From Thermoplasmatales archaeon (GTDB lineage: Archaea > Thermoplasmatota > Thermoplasmata > Thermoplasmatales > Thermoplasmataceae), in contig DAHXNF010000056.1 in the NCBI GenBank assembly GCA_027366585.1, positions 1-34,068 of the forward strand: a stretch of 34,068 bases of DNA. Direction: 5' to 3'. A program made the position numbers and the translations under genes. Positions 22,988-31,677 of the stretch are shown here, piece after piece (within the stretch, counting starts at the first letter, position 1; each line of letters opens with the position of its first letter). Below the pieces are notes generated by a model, which searched no databases, was not told the DNA's origin, and saw nothing but the letters and a program-made list of their open reading frames with translations.

Positions 22988-24154
22988 ATGCTTCTTGACG
23001 GTGTTGAGGATACCGTAACAAAGCACAGGAACGTGTTTTACTTCTGCAAGTTCGACAGGGTGGACAGCAGGAATGGTGAGGAAACACTAATGTTTGGAGA
23101 TAAGCCAGAGCTGTCTGAATATAATAACCCGCAATCATTTTTTGACAGGATCAATTATCTTGTCAGGGATAGTGACAATGAACTTCCTCTGCTGATTCCG
23201 TTTGATTTCATCAGGAATATATATCCTGACGTAAAATTCAAGCTTTCAGACCTGCCGTTGCTTCAGACCTTCGTGCCGGATCGCGTTATTCATGGAAAAG
23301 TAACCAGGCTGGAAAACCTTCCGGGCCTGAAAGAAAGCATACGCTTCACTGACAGGGAAATGGAGGCAAAGGTATCGGCTGCTGTTCAGCGCATCCGGCA
23401 GGGTGAACTTCTGCAGGTCGTCCTCTCCATGAAGTTTCCCGTTGCAGGAATTGAGGCAGTTGAAACGCTGAAGAATTTCGTTTCCAACGACTCCTCACTC
23501 TATGTTTTCCTTTATAAGGTGGAAAACCTGCTGATTGTCGGAAGCTCGCCTGAAAACCTCGTGACCCGAAAGCAGGATGAAATGGAGATTTTCCCGATTG
23601 CAGGTACAGTCAGGAGGTCACATGTGGGTGAAGAAGATTTGAGATTGGGATCAGAACTGCTGAACTCTGAGAAGGACAAGCTTGAGCACAGGATGCTTGT
23701 TGACCTGGCCCGTAACGATCTGGGAAAAGTTTCGAAGGCTGGAACCGTCAGGGTATCCGACTCCATGATCCTGAGGAAATATTCATCAGTGCAGCACCTT
23801 GTCAGCCGGGTCTGCTCGACACTCTCTCCAGGCATGACTGATCTTGATATCATAAGGGCAGTTTTCCCAGCCGGTACGGTGTCCGGAGCTCCGAAGAAGA
23901 GAGCTCTCCAGATCATAGGGGAGTATGAGGAACGACCCAGGGGAGCCTATTCCGGTGCAATCGGAGTAATAGGCAGGAAGCAGCTAGACCTTGCCCTTCT
24001 GATCCGGAGTGTGTTTTCCTACCGGGGAAGGATGGAAACACAGGCCGGAGCAGGTATAGTGAAGGATTCCGATCCAGAGAAGGAGGTCCAGGAAATGTAT
24101 GATAAGTCACTAACCGTGACAGGAGGTTTACTGAATGCAGGTTCTAATCATTGA
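22988..24154 (+). CDS. trpE: anthranilate synthase component I
   Basis: The 388-residue enzyme makes anthranilate from chorismate with ammonia from TrpG. It is a compact form (many are 420-520 residues) whose catalytic chorismate domain is intact: RQGELLQVVLSMKF, VGSSPENLV, IFPIAGTVRR, LVDLARNDLGKV, the AVFPAGTVSGAPKKRALQII signature and RGAYSGAIGVIG. The shortening is in the N-terminal region, where I do not see a clear LLES-type tryptophan feedback site; whether it is feedback-sensitive cannot be told. The ATG follows the trpF stop without a gap, and the 3' end overlaps trpG by 20 bases. Confidence 0.95.
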   Translation: MLLDGVEDTVTKHRNVFYFCKFDRVDSRNGEETLMFGDKPELSEYNNPQSFFDRINYLVRDSDNELPLLIPFDFIRNIYPDVKFKLSDLPLLQTFVPDRVIHGKVTRLENLPGLKESIRFTDREMEAKVSAAVQRIRQGELLQVVLSMKFPVAGIEAVETLKNFVSNDSSLYVFLYKVENLLIVGSSPENLVTRKQDEMEIFPIAGTVRRSHVGEEDLRLGSELLNSEKDKLEHRMLVDLARNDLGKVSKAGTVRVSDSMILRKYSSVQHLVSRVCSTLSPGMTDLDIIRAVFPAGTVSGAPKKRALQIIGEYEERPRGAYSGAIGVIGRKQLDLALLIRSVFSYRGRMETQAGAGIVKDSDPEKEVQEMYDKSLTVTGGLLNAGSNH

Positions 24155-24692
24155 CAATTATGATTCATTTGTATATAACATAAAGCAGGCTATAGAAAAG
24201 CTTGGGCACAGTGTCAGTGTTATCGAGAACGACAGGATCACAGACTCAGATCTACGGAATGCGGAAAGGGTTATTGTATCACCTGGACCCGGGAATCCGT
24301 TAAACGAGAAGGACAGGGGACTCACAGACAGGGTTATGAGGATCGGTGAATCAAAGGTACTTGGAATCTGTTTCGGTCACCAGCTCCTGGGGATGATGCT
24401 GGGATGCAGGATTCGCATCGCCAGCCAGATACGCCATGGAGAGATCGACAGGATCAGGCATGAAGCTTCTCCCCTCTATCTTGGTATACCGGAGACGTTC
24501 GATGCGGTCAGGTATCATTCACTTGTCATCGAGGCAAACGACCGGATAATCGTCGACGCATTGTCAATGTCTGATGGATCTATAATGGGATTTCACACAC
24601 CTGACATGATGGTATATGGGATTCAGTACCATCCTGAGAGCTTCTATACTCCATCCGGAGAGAAGATTCTGGAAAACTTTCTGGAGGCCTGA
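24135..24692 (+). CDS. trpG: anthranilate synthase component II (glutamine amidotransferase)
   Basis: The 185-residue class I amidotransferase frees ammonia from glutamine for TrpE. It shows VLIIDNYDSFVYNIKQAIEK, VSPGPGNP, the nucleophile Cys in LGICFGHQLLG (C79) and the His/Glu pair in YGIQYHPESFYTPSG. Length and motifs are complete. The start ATG lies inside the end of trpE, with an excellent ribosome site AGGAGGT seven bases ahead, so translation is coupled. Confidence 0.95.
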   Translation: MQVLIIDNYDSFVYNIKQAIEKLGHSVSVIENDRITDSDLRNAERVIVSPGPGNPLNEKDRGLTDRVMRIGESKVLGICFGHQLLGMMLGCRIRIASQIRHGEIDRIRHEASPLYLGIPETFDAVRYHSLVIEANDRIIVDALSMSDGSIMGFHTPDMMVYGIQYHPESFYTPSGEKILENFLEA

Positions 24693-24693
24693 A

Positions 24694-25419
24694 ATGTCGA
24701 TCGTAGAAAGCATATACCAGGAAAACAGCAGGCGTTTGCCGCTGACAGAGAACATGAGGACCAGGGATACAATCAGTCTCCGGGAGTCACTTGCAAGTAG
24801 GCATCGATCCGGTCTGATCCCGGTTATAGGGGAGTTCAAGCGTTCTTCCCCGTCCGGTTTCAAGCTTGCACAGGGCATTTCAATGACACAATATATGAAC
24901 AGGCTTGCGGATCTGAAGGTTGCAGGTATAAGCGTACTTACTGAGCCGAAGCATTTCCTTGGTTCATATTCTGACCTGAAGGAAGCGCAGGTCTACAAGC
25001 TGCCGCTGCTTGCCAAGGACTTCATTTCCAGTGAACAGATGGTTCAAAGCTCATACAATGCTGGTGCAGATGCAATACTGCTGATTGCAGATTTCCTGCC
25101 TAAACAGGACATAAAGAGGCTCACAGATTATGCGGGTAAACTGGGGATGGAAACGCTTGTTGAATTCCATGATCCCACCTTCCTGGGTAATTATGATGCC
25201 TGCGATACCTGTCTTCTTGGATATAACAGAAGGAATCTGGTAACAATGAGGATAGAGGACAAAACTGCGTCTGTCATAAAGCAAATGAAGAAAATACACT
25301 CACCAATGATTCTGGAAAGCGGGCTCACGTATGGCAAAATAGATCCACACCTGATAGAAGAGTTCGATGGTTTCCTGATCGGGACTTCCCTGCTGAATGC
25401 ACCGGAGGCAATCAGATGA
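24694..25419 (+). CDS. trpC: indole-3-glycerol phosphate synthase
   Basis: This 241-residue TIM-barrel enzyme closes the indole ring. Conserved parts are [16 protein letters not shown] (first catalytic Lys), [39 protein letters not shown] (second Lys), LLGYNRRNL and ILESGLTYG (Glu). I chose ATG 24694 because GGAGG lies just ahead and the family N-terminus fits; the open frame extends upstream to 24616, but that part lies within trpG in another frame. The C-terminal phosphate site reads [11 protein letters not shown]. It overlaps the DAHP synthase gene by four bases. Confidence 0.94.
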   Translation: MSIVESIYQENSRRLPLTENMRTRDTISLRESLASRHRSGLIPVIGEFKRSSPSGFKLAQGISMTQYMNRLADLKVAGISVLTEPKHFLGSYSDLKEAQVYKLPLLAKDFISSEQMVQSSYNAGADAILLIADFLPKQDIKRLTDYAGKLGMETLVEFHDPTFLGNYDACDTCLLGYNRRNLVTMRIEDKTASVIKQMKKIHSPMILESGLTYGKIDPHLIEEFDGFLIGTSLLNAPEAIR

Positions 25420-26201
25420 GGTTTTCATTCGACATAACGGACGATCTGCATTTTGAGGAAGGCAAGTTCCTCATGATTGCAGGACCCTGCGCAGTGGAGG
25501 ATTTAGACCAGATCATCAGCACTGCTAGGTACATGAAGAAGCTCGGCATACCGGTGCTTCGCGGAGGAGCTTTCAAGCCCAGGACAAGTCCCGACTCCTT
25601 CCAGGGGCTGGGGCAAAACGGACTTGAGCTCCTCAGGCAGGCAAAAGAGGAAACTGGACTGGCTATCGTTACTGAGCTGCTGGATCCATCCGACCTGAAC
25701 GAACTCATTGCAGTAAGCGATATAATACAGATCGGATCAAGGAATTCCCAGAATTTCCCAATGCTCCGGAAGGTAGGCAAAACAGGCAAGCCGGTCCTGT
25801 TCAAGCGCGGCTTTGGTAATACTATAGATGAATTCCTGAATGCTGCAAAGTATATCACCCGCGAAGGAAACAACAAGGTGATCCTTGTCGAGCGCGGAAT
25901 CCGGACATTTGAGCCTTCAACCCGCTTTACGCTGGACATTTCTGCCGTTCCTGTGATACAGGAGCGCATTGATCTCCCGGTCATAGTAGATCCGAGTCAC
26001 CCTGCGGGAATAGCGAGATATGTGGCGCCCTTATCCCGTGCCGCCGTTGCGGTTGGTTCTGACGGCCTGATGATAGAAGTGCACCCTGATCCGCCAAGGG
26101 CAAAAAGTGACAGTCAGCAGCAACTGGACTTCAACCAGTTCAGTGCACTGAAAGAGGAAGTTGACAGTCTCCTTCCGGTATGCGGCCGAAGATATGTCTA
26201 A
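25416..26201 (+). CDS. aroF: 3-deoxy-7-phosphoheptulonate (DAHP) synthase, type I-beta
   Basis: The 261-residue enzyme condenses phosphoenolpyruvate and erythrose-4-phosphate, the first step of the shikimate pathway. It has the KdsA-like type I-beta pattern: [10 protein letters not shown] (metal Cys), [48 protein letters not shown] and [19 protein letters not shown]. It consists of the barrel alone, without an ACT or chorismate mutase-type regulatory domain, as in Pyrococcus, so it may not be feedback-inhibited by the usual route. It closes the trp operon (four-base overlap with trpC, GGAGG upstream), tying precursor supply to tryptophan synthesis. Confidence 0.95.
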   Translation: MRFSFDITDDLHFEEGKFLMIAGPCAVEDLDQIISTARYMKKLGIPVLRGGAFKPRTSPDSFQGLGQNGLELLRQAKEETGLAIVTELLDPSDLNELIAVSDIIQIGSRNSQNFPMLRKVGKTGKPVLFKRGFGNTIDEFLNAAKYITREGNNKVILVERGIRTFEPSTRFTLDISAVPVIQERIDLPVIVDPSHPAGIARYVAPLSRAAVAVGSDGLMIEVHPDPPRAKSDSQQQLDFNQFSALKEEVDSLLPVCGRRYV

Positions 26202-26243
26202 AAGGAATGCAAGATCTCTGATCTTTATTCATTGCACACGCCA

Positions 26244-26253
26244 AAATATTAAT
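26244..26253 (+). promoter_or_regulatory. TATA element of the pyruvate kinase gene
   Basis: AAATATTAAT is centred about 27 bases before the ATG at 26275, which predicts a leaderless transcript separate from the trp operon. Confidence 0.5.
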
Positions 26254-26274
26254 CTTATCTGAAAATAACCAAGC

Positions 26275-27948
26275 ATGTCACGAACTCGAATACTGTCAAC
26301 ACTGGGTCCGGCATCTGACAATAAGGAAACACTGCTGGAGATGGCCAGGAACGGGCTCTCCGGCGTGAGGATAAACACCGCCCATGCAGATTTCCCGTAT
26401 ATCCAAAAAGTGAGGGAGCTGGTGGATTATGTTAATTCAAACATGAAAACTTTCCTCTCGATACAGGTAGATCTGAAGGGACCGGAGCTAAGGGTTGGCG
26501 ACCTGGCTCAACCGATCACCGTCAAGGAGGGAAGCGTGTATGCACTCTCGGAAGAAGGAATCCCAGTAAACAGGACTTCGTTCTTTGCCTCGCTGAAGAA
26601 GGGCGATTCTCTCGTAATTCAGGATGGAAAATACCAGTTCACCGTTGTCGATGCTTCCCCTAAATCTGCAAGGGTGAAAGCAATAAATTCAGGTCAAATA
26701 AAAGCAAGAGCAAGAATTAATGTACCCGGAGTCAGGATTGAGATGGGAACCCTGACTGAACGCGACCTTAAGTTCATTGATTATGGAACTAAAAGTGATG
26801 TCGACTTCTATGCCTTATCCTTTGTGCAGTCGAAAGAAGACATGTGGAAGCTCGAGGACAGCATCAGGGCTTCCGGAGGGCTTGCTAAAACTGTATCAAA
26901 GATTGAGACGAAGAGCGGATATACGGGTATAGCGGAAATAGCCCACAGCTCAGACATGGTCATGGTCGCCCGCGGCGATCTCGGCGTGGAGCTTCCGATC
27001 AGCGAGGTAGCAATCGCACAGAAAAGGATAATATGCGAAACACACAGGGAGGGCATTCCGGCAATTGTTGCAACGCAGATGCTTGAGTCCATGGTCCAGA
27101 ACGATGTCCCGACAAGGGCTGAGGTTTCCGACGTCACGAATGCGATATTCGACAACTGCGATATTGTCATGACTTCAGAGGAAACCGCCATTGGAAAGTA
27201 TCCTGCTATGGCTGTTTCCTACCTGCGTGAGATTTCAGAGTATGCCGAGAAGGCAGTTAAAAACCTGCCGGAGCCGGACCTGTTCCTTGGAAACCAGATT
27301 GCATATTCAGTATGTAAGGCTGCAAAGGTTATGGCTGATAAAATATCTGCCAGGCACATAGTTGTTTTTACAAAGAGCGGCAGCACCGCAAGGATGATAT
27401 CGTCCCTGAGGCCGGAAGCCGAGATAGTGGCAGTAGTGACATCAGAATCGCTGGCAAGAAAACTTTTCATGGTTCGTGGAGTAAGAATAGCATTGCTGCC
27501 TGCGGAACTTGAAAAGACTGTTGGTGTATTAGAGGCAATAAAGAACATTGAACCTCTCGGCCTATTTGAGCCAGGCGAAGATGTAGTAGTGGCATCCGGT
27601 GCGCCTTATTTCCTGTTCGGCGGGACCAACGATGTTCGTGTTGTCACAATTGGTGAATTCATAGCAAGAGGCTATCCGGATGGATCCAGTGTAAAGGGGA
27701 GGTGCAAATTCGTTTCAAGCGAGAAAGCCGAAGTCCTGTTTTCCGGCGATGTTCCGGATAAACTCGATCCGAGTACAAAGGTTGTAGTCACAACCAGTTT
27801 TCTGACTGCGTCCAGGAGGGCAAGCCTGAGAGATAAGGGAATATCTTCCGTTATCCTCACGCAGATAGCAAGGCAACCCCGGAAAGGAGAACTGCTCTCG
27901 GTAAACTGCCAGACTGGTGTGATCACTTCGCTGGAATCAGCGAAGTAG
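26275..27948 (+). CDS. pyk: pyruvate kinase with extra C-terminal domain
   Basis: The 557-residue enzyme converts phosphoenolpyruvate and ADP to pyruvate and ATP. It shows RTRILSTLGPASD, VDLKGPELRVG, SKIETKSGY, VMVARGDLGVELP and IVATQMLESM, then the alpha/beta C-terminal domain (FTKSGSTARMIS). Two oddities are seen. The usual RINFSHG near the start reads RINTAHA (34-38). After the normal end (about residue 465) there are about 90 more residues, whose end (VVVTTSFLTASRRASLRDKG, then LLSVNCQTGVITSL) resembles the swivel domain added to Bacillus pyruvate kinase, but without its T-S-H phosphohistidine motif. The gene runs 12 bases into the convergent aldehyde dehydrogenase gene. Confidence 0.93.
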   Translation: MSRTRILSTLGPASDNKETLLEMARNGLSGVRINTAHADFPYIQKVRELVDYVNSNMKTFLSIQVDLKGPELRVGDLAQPITVKEGSVYALSEEGIPVNRTSFFASLKKGDSLVIQDGKYQFTVVDASPKSARVKAINSGQIKARARINVPGVRIEMGTLTERDLKFIDYGTKSDVDFYALSFVQSKEDMWKLEDSIRASGGLAKTVSKIETKSGYTGIAEIAHSSDMVMVARGDLGVELPISEVAIAQKRIICETHREGIPAIVATQMLESMVQNDVPTRAEVSDVTNAIFDNCDIVMTSEETAIGKYPAMAVSYLREISEYAEKAVKNLPEPDLFLGNQIAYSVCKAAKVMADKISARHIVVFTKSGSTARMISSLRPEAEIVAVVTSESLARKLFMVRGVRIALLPAELEKTVGVLEAIKNIEPLGLFEPGEDVVVASGAPYFLFGGTNDVRVVTIGEFIARGYPDGSSVKGRCKFVSSEKAEVLFSGDVPDKLDPSTKVVVTTSFLTASRRASLRDKGISSVILTQIARQPRKGELLSVNCQTGVITSLESAK

Positions 27949-29412
27949 ATCATCGCGTACGGTATTTATAGAGAGAGGCTTTCCCGAATATTCAAAGTAG
28001 ACGTTTTTCAGCTTCAGGTATTCTTCGATCCCGTAAGCGCTGCCTTCGCCGCCCTGACCGGTGAGCCTGAATCCTGTGTGATATCCCTGAGATGCTTCAG
28101 GACCCGGCATGTTTATGTATAATTCGCCGAATCTTACACGCTCTGCAGCTTTCATAGCGGTCGTAATATCCCTGGTGAAAAGATACGACGCAAGGCCGTA
28201 TTTGGAATCATTTGCCAGTTCAAGAGCGCTATCAAGATCGTCAACCTTCATTACTCCTGTGACAGGGCCGAAGATCTCATCCTGGAACAGCGATGCCTTC
28301 TGATCCTTCTCCTCCAGTACTGTTGGTAAATAGAAGTATCCTGAAGCAAGCTTGCCTGAAAGACTCGGCCTGCTGCCGCCTGCCAGAACCTTTGATCCTC
28401 CTTCTTTCGCTGCACTGACGTATTTTTCCATGCTCTTTAGTGCCGATGAGTTTATGAGTGGTCCCATGTCCGCTGTTTCTGGGTCCCCCACATGGATTGA
28501 GGAGGTCGCTGCCGCAAACTTCTTGACAAAATTCTCGTAAATATCAGAATGGACATAGACACGCTCCGCTGCGATACAGGACTGTCCGGCATTCCAGAAC
28601 TTAGCCCATAACAAGGTTTTGAGAGCATCCTTGATCTCAGCATCCTTCCATACGATGAATGGTGCTTTTCCGCCCAGTTCCAGGACCAGCTTGGCCATGT
28701 TCGCGCTAGCTTTCTGCATTATACGCTGTCCAGTTTCGGTAGACCCGGTCATTGTTATTACGGATACCTTTTTGTGTGCTACCATGTAGTCGCCAATTTC
28801 AGAACCCTTTCCTGTTATGAAATTCAAGACCCCCTTCGGTAGACCTGCCTCAAGGAACTTCCTTGTAATCCATTCTGCAGAATGCGGGGTGTCAGAACTT
28901 GGTTTCATGACAACCGTGTTTCCAGTCAGCAAAGCAGGTGCAAGCTTCCTGGCAACCATGGCTGCCGGGAAATTCCAGGGAGTCAATGCCAGTACGACTC
29001 CATATGGGACCTTGTACTGGAATATCTTCCTGTCAAAATTATCACCTTCCGCAACGTCACCAGTAATTTTACGTTCGAACCCAGCGTAGTAAATCATCTG
29101 ATCAAGGACGCCATCGACTTCACCTATCGCTTCGATCCTACGCTTGCCATTCTCGGCGACAAGTATATCTTCCAACTCTTTTCTCTTTGCAGTAATGAGT
29201 TGAGCGGCTCTCATTATTATCCTGGATCGTTCCTTTGAACCAAGCTCATACCATGGCCAGAAGGCGGAAGATGCTGCATCCATGGCCTCATCAACTTCTC
29301 TGACACCAGCTGCAGGAACCTTTTCAAGTACTTCTCCCGTGGATGGGTTCATCTTTTCTGTATAATTGCCGCTTTCTGGATCTTTCCATTCGCCATCAAT
29401 TAACAACTTCAT
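27937..29412 (-). CDS. aldehyde dehydrogenase, possibly glyceraldehyde dehydrogenase
   Basis: This 491-residue NAD(P)-dependent enzyme oxidises an aldehyde to its acid. It has TPWNFPAAM (oxyanion Asn147), MKPSSDTPHSA, the Rossmann MTGSTETGQ, the general base in LELGGKAP (E245), the nucleophile in NAGQSCIAAERV (C279) and the C-terminal EIFGPVTGV. Thermoplasma and Picrophilus have related enzymes that oxidise D-glyceraldehyde in the nonphosphorylating Entner-Doudoroff pathway, and the lower part of that route ends in pyruvate kinase, the convergent neighbour. Lactaldehyde or succinate semialdehyde are other possible substrates. A TATA-like CTTAATAAAT lies about 25 bases before the ATG. Confidence 0.88.
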   Translation of the reverse strand: MKLLIDGEWKDPESGNYTEKMNPSTGEVLEKVPAAGVREVDEAMDAASSAFWPWYELGSKERSRIIMRAAQLITAKRKELEDILVAENGKRRIEAIGEVDGVLDQMIYYAGFERKITGDVAEGDNFDRKIFQYKVPYGVVLALTPWNFPAAMVARKLAPALLTGNTVVMKPSSDTPHSAEWITRKFLEAGLPKGVLNFITGKGSEIGDYMVAHKKVSVITMTGSTETGQRIMQKASANMAKLVLELGGKAPFIVWKDAEIKDALKTLLWAKFWNAGQSCIAAERVYVHSDIYENFVKKFAAATSSIHVGDPETADMGPLINSSALKSMEKYVSAAKEGGSKVLAGGSRPSLSGKLASGYFYLPTVLEEKDQKASLFQDEIFGPVTGVMKVDDLDSALELANDSKYGLASYLFTRDITTAMKAAERVRFGELYINMPGPEASQGYHTGFRLTGQGGEGSAYGIEEYLKLKNVYFEYSGKPLSINTVRDDLLR

Positions 29413-29482
29413 GTTATTACAATTGCTTCATTTATTAAGGCTTTATTCATCTAGGTGTAAGAATAAACATTGGTAATTAAAT

Positions 29483-30022
29483 TCAGAGAAGACCCTTCAA
29501 CTTCTCAAACTGCTCGGGAGTTATCTCCCCACGAACCAGTCTCATCTTCAACTCTGTCAGTGGATCCTGTGGCGAAGATGCAGCCTGCGGCTGTGATCTC
29601 TGGTTGACTTTCGCCTGCATTAACTGGACACCATGCATCGTGTGATCTCTTATCTTCTTCCAGAATGTCCAGTCTTCGTTAACACCCATGCCGTTGATGA
29701 TAATATGATCCTCCATTATTCCCTGCTTGAGTTCTACAGATGATATCTGGTCAAACCTAAACTGTCTTTCTTCAAACGAAAGTAGTCCCTTTGAGACAAG
29801 CATCAGGCGCTGGTTCGTGATGACCATCCAGGGATGTCCAAGTTGCTCACCGGAAGCGCCCCCGCCATATGCCCTGGCGTTCATACCCTGAGAATGTGTT
29901 CCAGCAATGCAGCGAAGTGTGAACTCAATGTTCTCTCCAGGTGAAAGAATCTTGCCGATCCTCTCATGGTACTTTTCGGGCAGTTCTGTGAACTTGGATA
30001 CTGGTTCATCCCCTTCTACCAT
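29483..30022 (-). CDS. PH-like domain protein with SHOCT C-terminus
   Basis: The 179-residue protein has two recognisable parts. The middle (about 30-115) looks like a bacterial/archaeal PH-like domain: LSPGENIEFTLRC, WMVITNQRLMLVSKGLLSFEERQFRFDQISSVELKQG, then IIINGMG. The end, DPLTELKMRLVRGEITPEQFEKLKGLL, is a SHOCT motif, a short helical segment found at the ends of many prokaryotic proteins. A Gln/Ser/Pro-rich linker joins them. The cellular role is unknown; oligomer or membrane association is typical for such domains. TATA-like AGATTATATAG about 26 bases before the ATG supports this start. It is a single-gene unit. Confidence 0.75.
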   Translation of the reverse strand: MVEGDEPVSKFTELPEKYHERIGKILSPGENIEFTLRCIAGTHSQGMNARAYGGGASGEQLGHPWMVITNQRLMLVSKGLLSFEERQFRFDQISSVELKQGIMEDHIIINGMGVNEDWTFWKKIRDHTMHGVQLMQAKVNQRSQPQAASSPQDPLTELKMRLVRGEITPEQFEKLKGLL

Positions 30023-30229
30023 GAAGAGGAAAAAACCCGTCTCTATATAATCTTTTTTACGAATTGATAGAGTTAATTTTTATTGAAAAATTAGCTTGAC
30101 ATCAAATGAGTTGCAAAATTCAAAATGCATAGATCATATCCCTTATTTAGTTGTAGTACTGCATCTTCAGGTCGGTATCCCGAGCAATGTACCGGGTCTG
30201 AGAAATATACTTCAGTATCCCGCCTTTTT

Positions 30230-30665
30230 CAATGCCCCGCCGGTTCCCTCCACTCCTTCTCCGATGATCTGTGGATCTGCCTGACAACCTTTGCACCAAC
30301 AGGCAGTCTCCGTTTGTGATATCGAAGCAGGTGGAGTTAAAAGCACAATTCACATGCTTTCCCTGTATATCTGGAAGTACAGGCAAGACATTCCTGATTC
30401 TCCTAGAGATATTTGTGCAGCATATGAAATAAATGCCGGCGAATCTTGAGAACGTTCCTGCAATGCCCTCAAGGTATCTGAATGGAACTCCGTGTACTGT
30501 ACTCGGTTGGAGAGCAAGGTTATGAAAGCCTTTTGCTCTGGAGATAATATCCTCCCTTTCCTCCGTAACCCTACTCTAACAATACGCTCCAGTCCATGAG
30601 GAGCGAGGGATCAAGTGATCCTCTGTCTTATTCACAAGCGACCTGTTGTTCCTGTTATCTCACCT
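30230..30665 (-). pseudogene. decayed IS5-family transposase
   Basis: On the minus strand, pieces in shifting frames follow the order of an IS5-type transposase. NRNNRSLVNKTEDHLI (30600-30655) recalls the YNRSLVNRGxLTLW start, RRKGRILSPEQKAFITLL lies near 30550, and HGVPFRYLEGIAGTFSRF (near 30490-30430) recalls the YRxLEG region. AFNSTCFDITNGDCLL (near 30320-30270) lies at the place of VDSTGFKITNRGE, where the first catalytic Asp has become Asn. Stops and frameshifts rule out function. No terminal repeats were found. Apart from this remnant, 30023-30790 shows nothing I can identify. Confidence 0.6.
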
Positions 30666-30796
30666 GTTTAAACCAACCCAATACCTTCTTGTGCTTCTGT
30701 TCCCTGTGCCATGACGGCCTATTGTGGAATAACAATCATTCGTTGCCCTGTATTTCATTTGAAAGAGGTTTTGCAGATCACCATAAGAGTACGATA

Positions 30797-30805
30797 TTTA
30801 TAAAT
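30797..30805 (+). promoter_or_regulatory. promoter of the FKBP-trmJ unit
   Basis: TTTATAAAT lies about 48 bases before ATG 30850. With the usual spacing transcription would begin near 30827, leaving a short leader that holds GGTG (30840-30843) six bases before the ATG. This is one of the few first genes here that is not leaderless. Confidence 0.5.
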
Positions 30806-30849
30806 AGAATCTTGCCCTTTCTGAGAAGCATTAATTTACGGTGCTTTCA

Positions 30850-31677
30850 ATGAACAATGGGGATTTCATAAAAATTGATTATTCAATGAGGGTAGGAGAC
30901 GATAAGAAACTTGTTTCCACGAGCTCTGAGCAACTTGCCAAGGACAACTCGATTTTTAACGAGAACAACAAATACGGTCCAATATCCGTTATTGTAGGCG
31001 CAGACCAGGTTTTCAAGAAGATTGACGATACGTTCAAGGAAGCGGCAGTGGACAAGGAAGTTGAAGTTGTGCTGACACCCGATGAGGCATACGGTTCCAG
31101 AGATCCGAAAAATATCAAGGTTCATTCCTACATAGAGTTCAAGAGACAAAACATTGATCCGGTACCTGGGCAGGAAGTATACCTGAACCACAGGAGAGGA
31201 AAGATCCTTTCTGTCACTCCTGGAAGGGTGCTGGTGGACTATAACCCCCCACATGCTGGAAAGACGATCTTATATTCATATACTCTGAGGTCGATAATCG
31301 GCGATCCAAAGGAAAAGGTCCTGGCCCTGATAGAAATGAACTACCCTGTCTCGGATGCAGTATTCACAGTAAGTGCAGAAGGCGAGTCTACAAGGATAGA
31401 GGTACCTGAAGCAAGCAAATTTGACCCCGTCTGGATGGAGGCTAAATTCAGGCTGGTAAACGAGATAAGGAAATACTTACCAGGCTATTCTATAAGCATA
31501 GTGGAAAACTATACACCTGGTGAAAAACCGAAAGAAGAATCTTCTTCCGGGACTGAAGCATCATCACAGGAGAAGAAGCAAGCCGGAGCACCAGAAAATG
31601 TTCCAAACGAGGGAGCTCAAGCATCTAACGAGCAAGGAGAAGTCCAGAATGAGCAGCCCTCTGAAAACAAAGCCTAG
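30850..31677 (+). CDS. long FKBP-type peptidyl-prolyl isomerase (SlyD-like)
   Basis: The 275-residue protein belongs to the long archaeal FKBP type, a prolyl isomerase with chaperone activity. FKBP core pieces are GDFIKIDYSMRVGDDKKLVSTS, GPISVIVGADQVFKKIDDTF and VDKEVEVVLTPDEAYGSRDP; an inserted domain (about 90-125) follows, then VDYNPPHAGKTILYSYTL. A second alpha/beta part (about 150-215) is typical of the long type. The last 50 residues are Glu/Ser/Gln/Ala-rich and disordered. I chose ATG 30850 over GTG 30841 because GGTG precedes it at ribosome-site distance. Its end overlaps the methyltransferase gene by 29 bases. Confidence 0.85.
   Translation: MNNGDFIKIDYSMRVGDDKKLVSTSSEQLAKDNSIFNENNKYGPISVIVGADQVFKKIDDTFKEAAVDKEVEVVLTPDEAYGSRDPKNIKVHSYIEFKRQNIDPVPGQEVYLNHRRGKILSVTPGRVLVDYNPPHAGKTILYSYTLRSIIGDPKEKVLALIEMNYPVSDAVFTVSAEGESTRIEVPEASKFDPVWMEAKFRLVNEIRKYLPGYSISIVENYTPGEKPKEESSSGTEASSQEKKQAGAPENVPNEGAQASNEQGEVQNEQPSENKA

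Noticed and set aside
27219-27953. Antisense frames of about 90-110 codons opposite pyruvate kinase
   Set aside because: They are shadow frames of a well-conserved gene, and one merely overlaps the end of the convergent aldehyde dehydrogenase.
30596-30853. 85-codon plus-strand frame running into the FKBP start
   Set aside because: It lies antisense to the transposase remnant and overlaps the FKBP promoter; its Cys-rich sequence resembles no family.
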